Notes: generated by a model not told the origin, from the sequence alone. 22,482 bases of DNA from Methanosarcinales archaeon (GCA_012329085.1 JAAXQB010000164.1:1-22482), one strand, 5' to 3'. Counted from the first letter of the stretch, positions 1 through 7,602 are shown. Numbers and translations: made by a program.

Positions 1-180
1 ATAATCATTTATTGCATTACCTGCTGCAGTTATAAGAAAAACTGCTATTAAAATAAGTGCAGAATCTAAAAAAATAAATTCTTTATTCAATACATTTGAT
101 GCAACAAATAGTCCTATAACAGATGAAAATGCTGCCATAAGGCAATTGTTGTACCGCATTAATTGAATGTATGGGTGCAT
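1..180 (-). CDS. UbiA-family prenyltransferase (probable archaeal DGGGP synthase), N-terminal 60 residues only
   Basis: This is a partial gene running off the left edge. The minus strand from the ATG at 180 stays open for 60 codons. The protein begins MHPYIQLMRYNNCLMAAFSS and continues into two hydrophobic stretches (about residues 13-29 and 36-54) and the motif AGNAINDY at the edge. This is how archaeal geranylgeranylglyceryl-phosphate geranylgeranyltransferases of the UbiA superfamily start: a polar PYIxLxR head, a membrane helix, then NxxxD, the first prenyl-diphosphate/Mg-binding motif, whose last Asp lies just outside the window. The family makes the second ether bond of archaeal membrane lipids, in the membrane. 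It starts 5 nt after the nadA stop, so it is very probably co-transcribed with nadA. The head has R-Y-N where relatives I recall have R-P-x-N. The family call is fairly safe; the exact substrate is inferred. Confidence 0.8.
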   Translation of the reverse strand, partial: MHPYIQLMRYNNCLMAAFSSVIGLFVASNVLNKEFIFLDSALILIAVFLITAAGNAINDY

Positions 181-185
181 AAGTA

Positions 186-1106
186 TTAGGGATTAATTCC
201 AACTTCTAACATTCTTTCAAGAGATTTTACAGCTTTCACTCTAATATCTTCCGGAACTTTAATTATATATTTATTTTCTTGCAACGATGCTAATAAAGTT
301 TCAAGTGTTATCATTTTCATATGCGGACATACGGCATAATCTGATATTGGATAGAACTTTTTGTTTGGATTTTCTTTTTGTAATCTGTGTATAATGCCAC
401 ATTCTGTGCCTATGATAAATTCATTGCAATTAGATCTTTTTGCATGTTGGGTTATACCTGTTGTACTATACACAAACGGCGTCATATCTAACACCTCTTC
501 TCTACATTCTGGATGTGCAAGAAATTCAGCATTTGGATATTTTTCCATCATAAGTTCTACATCAAAGGTAAGTATTTGGTGGTGCGTTGGACAGTATCCC
601 TCCCATGGAATTATTTTTTTATCAGTTTGCTTTGCAACAAAGTTTGCAAGATTTTTATCAGGAGTGAATATTATTTCATCCTCTTCAAGTGAATTTACAA
701 TACGGGCGGCATTTGAAGAAGTGCAACAAATGGTAGTTTCTGCTTTTACATTAGCTGTGGTATTTACATAAGATACAACTGCTGCATTTGGGTGTTTTTT
801 TTTCATATCTCTGAGGGCTGATGCAGTAACCATATCTGCCATGTGGCATCCTGCATCAATTTCAGGAAGTAATACAGTTTTATCAGGACTAAGTATTGCT
901 GCAATTTCTGCCATGAAATGCACTCCACAAAAGACAATTAAATCTGCTTTTTGACCTACACATTTTCGACTTAATTCAAATGAATCGCCTACAAAATCTG
1001 CAATATCTTGAATTTCTCCTCGCTCATAATTATGTGCAATGATTATTGCATTTTTTTCTTTTTTTAATTTTTGGATTTTATTAATCAGTAATTCTTTGTT
1101 TCTCAT
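186..1106 (-). CDS. nadA: Quinolinate synthase A
   Basis: NadA condenses iminoaspartate with dihydroxyacetone phosphate to quinolinate in the cytoplasm, the first committed stage of de novo NAD synthesis, using a [4Fe-4S] cluster. The 306-residue protein has the full family pattern: [19 protein letters not shown] (24-42), FCGVHFMAE (59-67), [13 protein letters not shown] (80-92), CCTSSNA (127-133), [10 protein letters not shown] (167-176), AHPEC (197-201), GTECGI (233-238) and VCPHMKMI (259-266). Cys87, Cys172 and Cys260 match the positions of the three cluster ligands. Length is normal. The gene overlaps nothing upstream and runs with 5 nt spacing into the lipid prenyltransferase gene. There is no Shine-Dalgarno sequence; the ATG lies about 20 nt after CTATAAAAA at the end of a family-A repeat, which suggests a leaderless mRNA. 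nadC is not in the operon but lies 1.1 kb away on the other strand. Confidence 0.96.
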   Translation of the reverse strand: MRNKELLINKIQKLKKEKNAIIIAHNYERGEIQDIADFVGDSFELSRKCVGQKADLIVFCGVHFMAEIAAILSPDKTVLLPEIDAGCHMADMVTASALRDMKKKHPNAAVVSYVNTTANVKAETTICCTSSNAARIVNSLEEDEIIFTPDKNLANFVAKQTDKKIIPWEGYCPTHHQILTFDVELMMEKYPNAEFLAHPECREEVLDMTPFVYSTTGITQHAKRSNCNEFIIGTECGIIHRLQKENPNKKFYPISDYAVCPHMKMITLETLLASLQENKYIIKVPEDIRVKAVKSLERMLEVGINP

Positions 1107-1126
1107 TTTTTATTAATTGGATTTTT

Positions 1127-1231
1127 ATAGCTCGTTCGGAAAGCTCGTTCTCGAAGAGAACGAGCGTATGAGAAAACCGAAGGTTTTCGACCAAACGAGC
1201 GTTAGTATGTAATTTATAAAATTAAATACTA
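1127..1231 (+). repeat. Family-A palindromic element joined to a family-B palindrome
   Basis: The A part (1127-1204) begins ATAGCTCGTT and ends AACGAGCGTTA. Inside are a hairpin GCTCGTTCTC/GAGAACGAGC and a second one, GAAAACC-GAA-GGTTTTC (1171-1188). It passes directly into a B palindrome, TATGTAATTTATAAAATTAAATA (1206-1230). The AGCTAT end points at the nadA start codon and continues into CTATAAAAA on the minus strand, a likely TATA box. Confidence 0.8.
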
Positions 1232-1400
1232 AACACTTATTCATTCTGATATGCGTTAGAGAAAAGAATTTAATTTTTTCGTTAAAAGGTATCGTTTTTG
1301 ATTTTTTAGCATACAATCAGAAGTTGATTTATATTGTGTAGTTATACAATATATTAAGAATATAGCATATAAATCACCCTATGGATGTTTTATATTTTTG

Positions 1401-1656
1401 ATAGCTTATTCAGAATGAATAAGCGTTTGCTTGTTCGGAAAGCACATTTGGAAAACACATTCGGAAAGCTCATTCGGAACGAATGAGCGTATGAGAAAAT
1501 CTCTGATTTTCGAACGAATGCGCGTAACCACTCGTTCTTTTAGAACGAGTTTAAGAAAATCTCTAATTTTCGAACGAATTAGCGTAAACACTCATTCGTT
1601 CAGAATGAGTTATTCAAACGAACGAGCATTAGCATATAATTTATAACATTGCATAC
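1401..1656 (+). repeat. Long composite array of family-A hairpin modules ending in a B palindrome
   Basis: About 230 bp of nested stem-loops. The order is a GCTTATT/AATAAGC hairpin, a tandem run of 13-bp units like GGAAAGCTCATTC (1437-1480), a GCTCATTCG/CGAATGAGC hairpin, GAAAATC-TCT-GATTTTC (1495-1511), an ACTCGTTC/GAACGAGT hairpin, a second GAAAATCTCTAATTTTC, an ACTCATTC/GAATGAGT hairpin, then GAGCATTAG and the B palindrome at 1632-1656. The same module order recurs on the opposite strand at 4732-4938 and in part at 18995-19129. Short open frames here are by-products of the repeat. Confidence 0.8.
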
Positions 1657-2125
1657 ACAGAGTAAAATTTTTAATTTTTCGTAGAAAACATTTATGATTT
1701 TATGATATACGCATCATTAAATTTTAATATTTTAGATATAAACCGTATAATAAAGAATTTATCATATATAAATTGATAGCTAAATATTTTAAATTAAAGA
1801 TACCTATTAACACACTTGTTTTTTTATTACATTATATGTGATATGGATAATTAAGAATATTTACACCTTTAACTACTCGACTTTTACTATTGTTTCAGAT
1901 TGAAAATATAGAACTCCAACAAATGTTTTATTTGTCAGATGGTCAAAGTGCTAAAAAACTTGATGAAAGTTTATAAGAATTGCATCAAAAGGTCAAAAAA
2001 TTTGCCGCAGTGGGATGTTAGTATTGTGCTTACTTTTTGGTAAATTATATTAGGAGAGTTGCCTTATATGTTTATTGATTTCTATGCAAAAAATATAAAT
2101 TACGAAAAATTAGAAATTTCTTTGG
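1657..2125. other. Gene-free AT-rich stretch with one possible gene relic
   Basis: I see no intact gene and no tRNA. The only protein-like trace is a short plus-strand frame at 1923-1976, listed separately. The rest is low-complexity AT-rich sequence between the composite repeat and the B palindrome upstream of nadC. Confidence 0.5.
1923..2036 (+). pseudogene. Possible relic of a short conserved protein, two in-frame stops
   Basis: From the ATG at 1923 the frame reads MFYLSDGQSAKKLDESL, then TAA at 1974, and continues ELHQKVKKFAAVGC before TAG. Upstream codons in frame give QIENIELQQ. The FYLSDG...L pattern resembles the start of small euryarchaeal proteins of unknown function that I only vaguely remember. 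Codon-like composition and two stops suggest a decayed gene, but the stretch is too short to be sure. Confidence 0.2.
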
Positions 2126-2150
2126 GCATATAATTTTATAAATTATATAC
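2126..2150. repeat. Family-B palindrome upstream of nadC
   Basis: The sequence starts GCATATAATTT and ends AAATTATATAC; the arms pair almost completely. It is followed by AGTGAAAAAT, a tail also seen after the B copies at 5130 and 12157 (AGTAA...AAAT). It lies 76 nt before the chosen nadC start. Confidence 0.75.
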
Positions 2151-2225
2151 AGTGAAAAATCAAAAAGCTTTTAAGATTTTAATGATTAAATACATTCATA
2201 TTTAAATAACTATTATGTGATAAAA

Positions 2226-3047
2226 ATGATGTTTATACACGAAATTGAACAATTTATTGAAGAAGATATTGGATATAATGATGTATCATGTATGATATTG
2301 CCAGATATTCCAGTCAAAGCTGAAATTATCGTAAAAGAAGATTGTGTGCTTGCAGGATTGGATGTTGCAAAATCCATATTTGATTATTTTAAGATTATAT
2401 TTAATACCAAATACACCAATGGCAGCCATGTAAGCAATGGATCAGTGATATTTAATTTAGAAGGAAGTGGCATTTCAATTCTTCGTGCAGAACGCATCGT
2501 GCTTAATTTTATTGGTCATTTAAGTGGCATTGCAACAATAACAAAAAAGTGCGTAGAGCGAGCTAATGCTATTTCATCTGTGATTATAAGTTGCACGCGA
2601 AAAACCACACCAGGGCTTAGAAAATTTGAAAAAATGGCAGTAATCGCAGGTGGTGGTGATTCTCATAGATTTAATCTTTCTGATATGATTATGATAAAAG
2701 ACAATCACATTAGTGTTATGGGATTAAAAAATGCAATACAATTTGCCAAATTACAAGCGAGTTATACTCAAAAAATAGAAGTTGAAGTTGAATCGAGTGA
2801 AGATGCAGTGATTGCCGCAAATCTTGGAGCAGATATTATCATGCTTGATAATATGGCACCAACAGAAATAATTAATACAATCGAGTTGCTCAAAAAAGAA
2901 AATTGTCGCAATTCTGTTATAGTTGAGGCGTCTGGAGGAATTGATTTTAAAAATCTTGAAGAATATGCAAAAACAGGAGTGGATGTGATTTCTATGGGCT
3001 CATTGATACGAAAATCAAATTGGATTGATGTCAGTCTTAATATATGA
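2226..3047 (+). CDS. nadC: Nicotinate-nucleotide pyrophosphorylase (carboxylating)
   Basis: NadC converts quinolinate and PRPP to nicotinate mononucleotide, CO2 and PPi, the step after NadA in de novo NAD synthesis. The protein is about 273 residues, normal for the family. Visible motifs are RAERIVLNF (87-95), TRKTTPGLR (124-132), GGGDSHR (142-148) and MIKDNHI (156-162), which form the substrate-binding barrel sites, then EVEVESSEDA, MLDNM and VEASGGI. The frame is open from a GTG at 2217, but family proteins start close to the MxxIHEIExFIEED stretch, so the ATG at 2226 (or 2229) is preferred. No Shine-Dalgarno sequence is seen. It is transcribed away from nadA with 1.1 kb of repeats between, although the two genes act in sequence. 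Confidence 0.95.
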   Translation: MMFIHEIEQFIEEDIGYNDVSCMILPDIPVKAEIIVKEDCVLAGLDVAKSIFDYFKIIFNTKYTNGSHVSNGSVIFNLEGSGISILRAERIVLNFIGHLSGIATITKKCVERANAISSVIISCTRKTTPGLRKFEKMAVIAGGGDSHRFNLSDMIMIKDNHISVMGLKNAIQFAKLQASYTQKIEVEVESSEDAVIAANLGADIIMLDNMAPTEIINTIELLKKENCRNSVIVEASGGIDFKNLEEYAKTGVDVISMGSLIRKSNWIDVSLNI

Positions 3048-3203
3048 TGTTACGCATTGGTATGCTTACGAAATGCCATTGTAAAATTATATACAAATGT
3101 GAAAATTGTTGAATTGTGATAGTTTTTGGACATACTGAAAAAATCGCTTTTCAACTCAAAATTAAAAAAAATGAGATAATGCCCATTCCCTTCGAGAATT
3201 TGC
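3048..3203. other. Spacer after nadC holding a half B palindrome and a shared 15-mer
   Basis: The stretch contains GTAAAATTATATAC (3081-3094), half of a B palindrome, and ATAGTTTTTGGACAT (3119-3133), which recurs exactly at 16940-16954. No gene is visible. Confidence 0.5.
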
Positions 3204-3285
3204 AAACGCTCAGAATGTTCAATCACGAGCAAACGCTCAGAATGTTCAATCACGAGCAAACGCTCGTTTGTTCCAAACGAGCTAT
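3204..3285 (-). repeat. Family-A element with a tandem 27-bp duplication
   Basis: A 27-bp unit beginning AAACGCTCAGAATGTTC and ending AATCACGAGC is present at 3204-3230 and again, identically, at 3231-3257. It is followed by a normal A hairpin, GCTCGTTTGTTCCAAACGAGC split as GCTCGTTTG/CAAACGAGC, ending GAGCTAT. Related GTGATTGAACATTCTGAGCG units sit at 5821-5850. Confidence 0.8.
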
Positions 3286-3417
3286 TGGAAATTTCTATGA
3301 ACATCATCCTTATAAAGAATGCGCGTTAAATGATTGTTCATAAGAAATTTTTCAATTTCTCATTGTATAAAATCCTATTTATTATACACCCACCCCAACA
3401 TTAATAAAATTAATTGT

Positions 3418-4320
3418 TTAAACAAGATTTGTTAATCCTGCTTTTTTTACAAGTTCAAGTGCCCGTGTTTTTTCTTTATAGTTTAAAACTCTATCCATTT
3501 CAGGATATTGATATGCCCTATAACAAGGATTATACTGAAACATTAAATTAAATCGCACATTTTGCATATGCTTTGCAACATATTTTAAGATGGGTTTTGT
3601 ACAACATTCAACATGTCCAGGAAGCACAAGATGCCGTATAATCAATTCTGCATTTTTATTTGCTTGATTTAAATTTCGTGTAATAATATTCCAATAATTT
3701 TTTATATGAGAATATTTATTTGCACATGCATCATTTCCATATCGAAAATCTAATAAATAAACATCTATAACATCATTTAAAAGCTCCATTGTTTCATTTG
3801 AGCAATACGCATTAGAATTCCATATCATTGGAATGTTAATATTACAAGCATTCATAATCTGAAATATGGTATAAAGATGTGGTATTGGATCTCCACCTAC
3901 AAAATTTACATTTTTTGTGCCTTTTTTATGTTGCATAGAAATTTGTTCTGCTATTTTTATAGGATCTACTAAATATCCTTTTATCGCCCCAGATGCAATA
4001 TCAAAATTCTGGCAATAAATACATGAGAAATTGCACCCTATAAAAAAGATAGTATGCGATGGAACAAGTTCAGACTCTTCACCATAGTGTATAAATTCAG
4101 ATGCGTAATAAGATTGTTTACCCACTCCACATAAACCCATCTCTCCGTTGATTCGATTTACACCACACCTATGTTCACAAAAATGACAATTTTTAAGAAT
4201 CTCATGAGCTTGTTTCATTTTCAATGAAAAAAGGGATGTGTCTTTTGCAATTAAATATTTTGCTTTGCTTTTTATATTCAATATATTAAAATATTGTGTC
4301 AATCCATCTATATGATTCAT
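3418..4320 (-). CDS. PflX-like radical SAM protein of unknown substrate
   Basis: This is a 300-residue radical SAM enzyme of the group related to pyruvate-formate-lyase activating enzymes (the PflX group). The radical SAM cluster motif CxxxCxxC is C96, C100, C103 in FFIGCNFSCIYCQNFDI. It is preceded by a second cysteine set, C45, C48, C52 and C64 (CHFCEHRCGVN...GLCGV), a feature of this subgroup that may bind a second metal site. VNFVGGDPIPH (about 139-149) is the glycine-rich SAM-binding segment, a variant of the usual GGEP. The family presumably forms a glycyl radical or performs another 5'-deoxyadenosyl radical reaction; no substrate is known to me and no partner gene is adjacent. The ATG at 4320 follows an AT-rich TATA-like tract (AAATATATATTATAA), which suggests a leaderless start. 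Confidence 0.85.
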   Translation of the reverse strand: MNHIDGLTQYFNILNIKSKAKYLIAKDTSLFSLKMKQAHEILKNCHFCEHRCGVNRINGEMGLCGVGKQSYYASEFIHYGEESELVPSHTIFFIGCNFSCIYCQNFDIASGAIKGYLVDPIKIAEQISMQHKKGTKNVNFVGGDPIPHLYTIFQIMNACNINIPMIWNSNAYCSNETMELLNDVIDVYLLDFRYGNDACANKYSHIKNYWNIITRNLNQANKNAELIIRHLVLPGHVECCTKPILKYVAKHMQNVRFNLMFQYNPCYRAYQYPEMDRVLNYKEKTRALELVKKAGLTNLV

Positions 4321-4731
4321 TATTTATTATAATATATATTTGACAAGCTATCTTAAAAAACATTTTTTTACGACACTTTAAAGTTCTTAAAATATTGCAA
4401 TAATGCAGTTGATGGCTTATTTTCCTTAAATTTTATGCAAGTATAAATCAAAGTTCACATATTTTACTGAAAGTTTATAAAAAATGCATTTTTAATATTA
4501 ATTTAGATATTATCTGACTGTATGATTATATATAACAAAGCCATCCAAAATGATTGGTAATAAACATTATTGATTTTAAGTTTATTTTTTGAATGTGAGT
4601 ACATTTTCTTCTCATATTAATATTTATTATAATATATACACGATTAAAGTAATTAAAAACTTCGATTAGTGCTAATAATTTGGAATAATGAAATTTAAAA
4701 AATTGATATATTTAGAGGAATTATTTACGAG
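4321..4731. other. 410-bp gene-free AT-rich spacer
   Basis: No gene, RNA or clear repeat is seen. The stretch ends at the composite array beginning at 4732. Promoter elements for the radical SAM gene should lie in its first 40 bases. Confidence 0.4.
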
Positions 4732-4938
4732 ATAACGCTTTTTTGTTCGAAAACAAAATTTCTCCAAAGGAGAAATTTTTAGAAGGAAATTCTCTTTGAG
4801 AATTTCCTGAATCAAAGATTTTCTTAAACTCATTCTGAAAGAATGAGTGTTTACGCTCATTCGTTCGAAAATCAGAGATTTTCTCATACGCTCGTTCGTT
4901 CCGAACGAGCTTTCCGAATGAGCTTTCCAAACGAGCTA
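4732..4938 (-). repeat. Long composite array of family-A hairpins, inverted relative to 1401-1631
   Basis: About 207 bp from ATAACGC to GAGCTAT. The ordered stem-loops are TTTTGTT/AACAAAA, AATTTCTCC-AAA-GGAGAAATT, GGAAATTCTC/GAGAATTTCC, CTCATTC/GAATGAG, GAAAATCAGAGATTTTC, GCTCGTT/AACGAGC, and then AGCTTTCC-spaced units. Read on the minus strand, the central 100 bp matches the array at 1480-1600 module for module, so both derive from one ancestral composite. Confidence 0.8.
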
Positions 4939-4958
4939 TTGAAAATTTTTTTAAACAT

Positions 4959-5010
4959 TATTCTCAAAAAGAATGAGTGTTGAGCATATAACTTTATAAG
5001 CCATATATAA
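4959..5010 (+). repeat. Degenerate A hairpin joined to a B palindrome
   Basis: ATTCTC/GAATGAGTGT is followed by AGCATATAACTTTATAAGCCATATATA. This is the same A-then-B order as elsewhere, with a weakened stem. Confidence 0.55.
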
Positions 5011-5083
5011 AAATAAAAATAAAGATTTGTGTGGAATATTATATGCATATTAATTTAAACAAAAAGAAGAAACCAATAGCTAG

Positions 5084-5152
5084 ATAACGCTCGTTCGTTC
5101 CAAACGAGCTATTGAAAAGTTCCCTGAGTGTATAATTTTATAAATTATATAC
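5084..5152 (-). repeat. Minimal family-A hairpin plus B palindrome next to the 3' end of the hemK-like gene
   Basis: The A hairpin is at 5084-5112: ATAACGCTCGTT, loop, AACGAGCTAT, with 7-nt perfect arms GCTCGTT/AACGAGC. The B palindrome is at 5130-5152 and ends 29 nt beyond the gene's stop codon, so it could fold at the mRNA 3' end. Confidence 0.75.
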
Positions 5153-5181
5153 AGTAAGAAAAATTAAACTAAAAATATTTT

Positions 5182-5775
5182 TTATTTTTTCACACCCATA
5201 CAAAATACAATAATATCTTCAAAAAAATACCTATTCGACTCTTCATTTTTTATCTCAAATCCATTTGCTTCAATCATATCTTTAATAGCATCTATTCCTG
5301 TAAGCGAGGAAATAAGTAAAAGTACAACTCCATGTTTTGCAAGATATTTTTTAACATTGCTAAGAAATTTATTAATAATTTTTTGCCCATCATTCCCTCC
5401 ATCGTACGCATAATTAATCCACCCATTTATTTTTTCATCTTTACTTGTTGGAAGATAGGGGGAATTGAATAAAATCACATCAAAAAAAGGTATGGTTTTC
5501 AATCCATCAAATAAATCTGTTTTTATTACTTCGATGCCATTTAGTTTTGCACAATGCGTTGCAATAGGATTAATTTCAGTTGCTATAAGATTTATATCGA
5601 TATTCGCCTTTAAAACTGCAGATACAAATCCAGTGCCAGCCCCAACTTCTAAAACATTCATATCATCAAAAACATATTTTAAAGAAAAATCTGCAAGTAA
5701 AAAAGAATCTTCTGCTGGTTCATATACACCATCCATAAGAGTTATCAATGCTTTTTTATATTTAATACAAACCAT
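5182..5775 (-). CDS. HemK/Mtq2-like protein methyltransferase
   Basis: This is a class I SAM methyltransferase of 197 residues, the size of archaeal HemK2/Mtq2 proteins, which methylate the glutamine of the GGQ motif in the peptide chain release factor aRF1, usually with a Trm112 partner. The N-terminal VYEPAEDSFLLAD (17-29) is typical of the group; SAM motif I is VLEVGAGTGF (41-50). The catalytic motif, normally NPPY, reads NSPY here (104-107) because one codon is TCC instead of CCC; the flanking LF and LP are normal. It is last in the conserved series pus10-L21e-rpoF-DUF655-ksgA. It is separated from ksgA by a family-A repeat whose GAGCTATTAAAAATAAA edge lies about 25 nt before the ATG and may be its promoter. 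Confidence 0.85.
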   Translation of the reverse strand: MVCIKYKKALITLMDGVYEPAEDSFLLADFSLKYVFDDMNVLEVGAGTGFVSAVLKANIDINLIATEINPIATHCAKLNGIEVIKTDLFDGLKTIPFFDVILFNSPYLPTSKDEKINGWINYAYDGGNDGQKIINKFLSNVKKYLAKHGVVLLLISSLTGIDAIKDMIEANGFEIKNEESNRYFFEDIIVFCMGVKK

Positions 5776-5797
5776 GTGTTATTGAACTTTATTTTTA

Positions 5798-5877
5798 ATA
5801 GCTCGTGATTGAACAAACGAGCGTTTGCTCGTGATTGAACATTCTGAGCGTTTGCCCATTCAGAATGAATGAGCTAT
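5798..5877. repeat. Family-A composite between ksgA and the hemK-like gene, overlapping the ksgA stop
   Basis: The composite begins ATAGCTCGTGATTGAAC and ends GAATGAGCTAT, so both ends are the AGCTAT type (an inverted pair). The internal units are GAACAAACGAGCGTTTGCTC and GTGATTGAACATTCTGAGCG. The right end overlaps the last codon region of ksgA: CTA at 5874-5876 is the complement of its TAG stop. The left end faces the hemK-like start codon. Confidence 0.8.
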
Positions 5878-6710
5878 AAAGAAAATCTTTGATTTTTGAT
5901 TGATGTTATTTGATTGGAAAGTACACCAAGTTCTTCTGGTGTTAGATTTTCCGCCCTCTTGTTCATAAATTTTTCTGGAAGCATATTTACAACATCTTTT
6001 ACATTTGGGATGTGTAATAAATGATTTGCAAGTATAATTGCATTTCTTATTTTTTTTCGCCTTTGGCTAAAAACAGCACGAACAAACGAAAGAAAAAACT
6101 CTTCATTATCTATCTTGTATGGTGCAGGTCTTGGAATAAGTTTAATTATGGCAGATTGAACTTCTGGAATTGGAATAAATGCACCCTTTGGAACTTTTCG
6201 GATTATAGATGCATCTGCAAAATAATTAGTATTAACGGACAATCTACTATAATCTTTAGAATTAGTTTTTGCAATCATGCGTTTTGCAAATTCGTATTGG
6301 TACATTAACACACCAAGCTTAAACTTATGTTTAAAAAGCTTAAATGTAATCTCAGAAGAAATTGAATAGGGTAAATTTGCAACGGCTTTATCAAATTGTG
6401 GAAGTTTAATATCAAGAATATCACCGTGTATTATTTTAAGATTATCTACGCCCTTAAATCTATCTTGTAATACATTAACAAGACTATAATCAAGTTCTAC
6501 GGCTATAACTTCTTTTGTACAATCAAGCATTCGTTCAGTAAGATTTCCAATTCCCGGACCAATTTCAAGAACTGTTTCATCTTTTTTTAAATCTGAAGCT
6601 TTGACAATTGCATCTAAAGTAGATTCGTCTTTGAGAAAATGTTGATCATGCTGTCCTCCTCGAATATCGTACTTTTTTAAAATTGAAGAAATAGATGGAT
6701 ATGTATTCAT
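5874..6710 (-). CDS. ksgA: 16S rRNA dimethyladenosine transferase (KsgA/Dim1)
   Basis: This enzyme dimethylates two adjacent adenines near the 3' end of 16S rRNA during small-subunit assembly. At 278 residues it has family length. Motifs are GGQHDQHFLKD (18-28), SAM motif I LEIGPGIGNLTERM (48-61), VELD (71-74), GDILDI (96-101) and the catalytic NLPYSISSE (112-120), then KVPKGAFIPIPEVQSAIIKL. The last residues (NQRFSL) and the TAG stop are encoded inside, or at the edge of, a family-A repeat containing AAAGATTTTC, so the natural C-terminus may have been altered by repeat insertion. It lies downstream of DUF655 as in many euryarchaea, but with a 98-bp repeat-filled gap. The B-type palindrome at 6735-6758 precedes its start. 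Confidence 0.96.
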   Translation of the reverse strand: MNTYPSISSILKKYDIRGGQHDQHFLKDESTLDAIVKASDLKKDETVLEIGPGIGNLTERMLDCTKEVIAVELDYSLVNVLQDRFKGVDNLKIIHGDILDIKLPQFDKAVANLPYSISSEITFKLFKHKFKLGVLMYQYEFAKRMIAKTNSKDYSRLSVNTNYFADASIIRKVPKGAFIPIPEVQSAIIKLIPRPAPYKIDNEEFFLSFVRAVFSQRRKKIRNAIILANHLLHIPNVKDVVNMLPEKFMNKRAENLTPEELGVLSNQITSIKNQRFSL

Positions 6711-6734
6711 TTAATAAATTAGAAATTTATTTCT

Positions 6735-6791
6735 GTATATAATTTTATAAAATATATGATAACGCTTATATCGTTCTAAAAGTCAAGCTAT
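6735..6791 (-). repeat. B palindrome and degenerate A hairpin between DUF655 and ksgA
   Basis: GTATATAATTTTATAAAATATAT (B, 6735-6758) is followed by ATAACGCTTATATCG...CAAGCTAT (A, 6759-6791), in which the arms are partly mismatched. It ends 17 nt after the DUF655 stop codon. Confidence 0.6.
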
Positions 6792-6808
6792 AAAAAATTA
6801 TGATTTTT

Positions 6809-7399
6809 TTATTTTTTTATTCGAAGGGGTAAAGTAAACAATCTGTATTTAATATTAGCATCTTTAAGTTCTTCTATCACACGATCTACAACAATTTTTT
6901 CAGGATGATGAAGTCCATGAACTCTTTCATGCAATTCTTCGAAACTTTTAAACTCTTTTTTATTTCTTTCATCCAATATTGCCTTCATTAATTTATTTCC
7001 AATACCGGGAAGAAGTTGCAACATATGTAATTTTATAGAAATTGAATGTGCTTCATTAAAAAACTTTATGAATGGTCTCTCAGAATGCTTTATACAATTC
7101 TCAAGAATAAAGGGAAGTTCTATCTTGGCCCCAGCACTTAAATCTTCATATTTAAGCACTCTTTTAACATGTGCTATTTCTTCTCTTTTTCCATCACCAA
7201 TATATACACGAGAATCGATATTTATATCAATATTTTCTTTCGGAATTAATTCCATTAATATAAAATGCTCTTCGCCAATTGCTTGACAAATTGGTTTTTT
7301 TTGACGGGTGGGTCTTCGATCAGCAGTACTGCCATAAGGCAAATAATCTAAAATCCATGCATATTCTTCTTTTTTTGGGGTTTTTATCCTGCTTTCCAT
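6809..7399 (-). CDS. DUF655 family nucleic-acid-binding protein
   Basis: A 196-residue archaeal protein of the DUF655 family, found in many archaea between rpoF and ksgA. The N-terminal half (YAWILDYLPYGSTADRR, 13-29) leads into an OB-like beta region containing RVYIGDGKREEI. The C-terminal half has a helix-hairpin-helix motif, LLPGIGNKLMKAILDER, followed by FKSFEELHERVHGLHHP, typical of non-specific DNA or RNA binding. Its function is unknown; its neighbours suggest rRNA or ribosome work. The ATG at 7399 lies 26 nt after GAGCTATAAAAAATTAAA at the end of a family-A repeat, a good candidate TATA box. Confidence 0.9.
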   Translation of the reverse strand: MESRIKTPKKEEYAWILDYLPYGSTADRRPTRQKKPICQAIGEEHFILMELIPKENIDINIDSRVYIGDGKREEIAHVKRVLKYEDLSAGAKIELPFILENCIKHSERPFIKFFNEAHSISIKLHMLQLLPGIGNKLMKAILDERNKKEFKSFEELHERVHGLHHPEKIVVDRVIEELKDANIKYRLFTLPLRIKK

Positions 7400-7426
7400 G
7401 AGTGTTTACTCTACATTTAATTTTTT

Positions 7427-7473
7427 ATAGCTCATTCGGAACGAATGAGCGTTGGTATATAATTTGCAAATAC
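7427..7473 (+). repeat. Family-A hairpin with B palindrome, directly upstream of DUF655
   Basis: GCTCATTCG-GAA-CGAATGAGC (arms of 9 bp) is followed by GTTG and a shortened B, GTATATAATTTGCAAATAC. The AGCTAT end faces the DUF655 start codon. Confidence 0.85.
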
Positions 7474-7511
7474 ATCTTTTTTGAAAGAAAATATGTATTG
7501 GAAAAAATATG

Positions 7512-7570
7512 ATAGCTCATCAACGCACATTCTCTTTTCAAGAATGTATTCTTAAATAAAATGAGCGTTA
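7512..7570 (+). repeat. Family-A element of the CAACGCACATTCTC subtype
   Basis: It begins ATAGCTCAT and ends ATGAGCGTTA. The core CAACGCACATTCTC...CAAGAATGT is the same as in the element that interrupts the MITE copy at 13570-13647. Confidence 0.75.
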
Positions 7571-7602
7571 TTTGTATTATGTACAAAGAGAAAATTTTTT
7601 AA

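Noticed and set aside
1406..1646. Open frames on both strands of 61-71 codons rich in RKSLIFERM-like peptides
   Set aside because: They lie wholly in the composite palindromic array; the same peptide appears at 4672-4930 because the repeat DNA is the same. There is no protein family, and the frames exist on both strands.
1127..1660. CRISPR array
   Set aside because: Repeats are palindromic and of unequal length, unit spacing is irregular, and there are no unique spacers of constant size and no cas genes.
3050..3343. Open frames of 75-85 codons after nadC
   Set aside because: They are made of tandem repeat units (LLVIEHSER or QTLRMFNHE repeated), a by-product of the 27-bp duplication in a family-A element.
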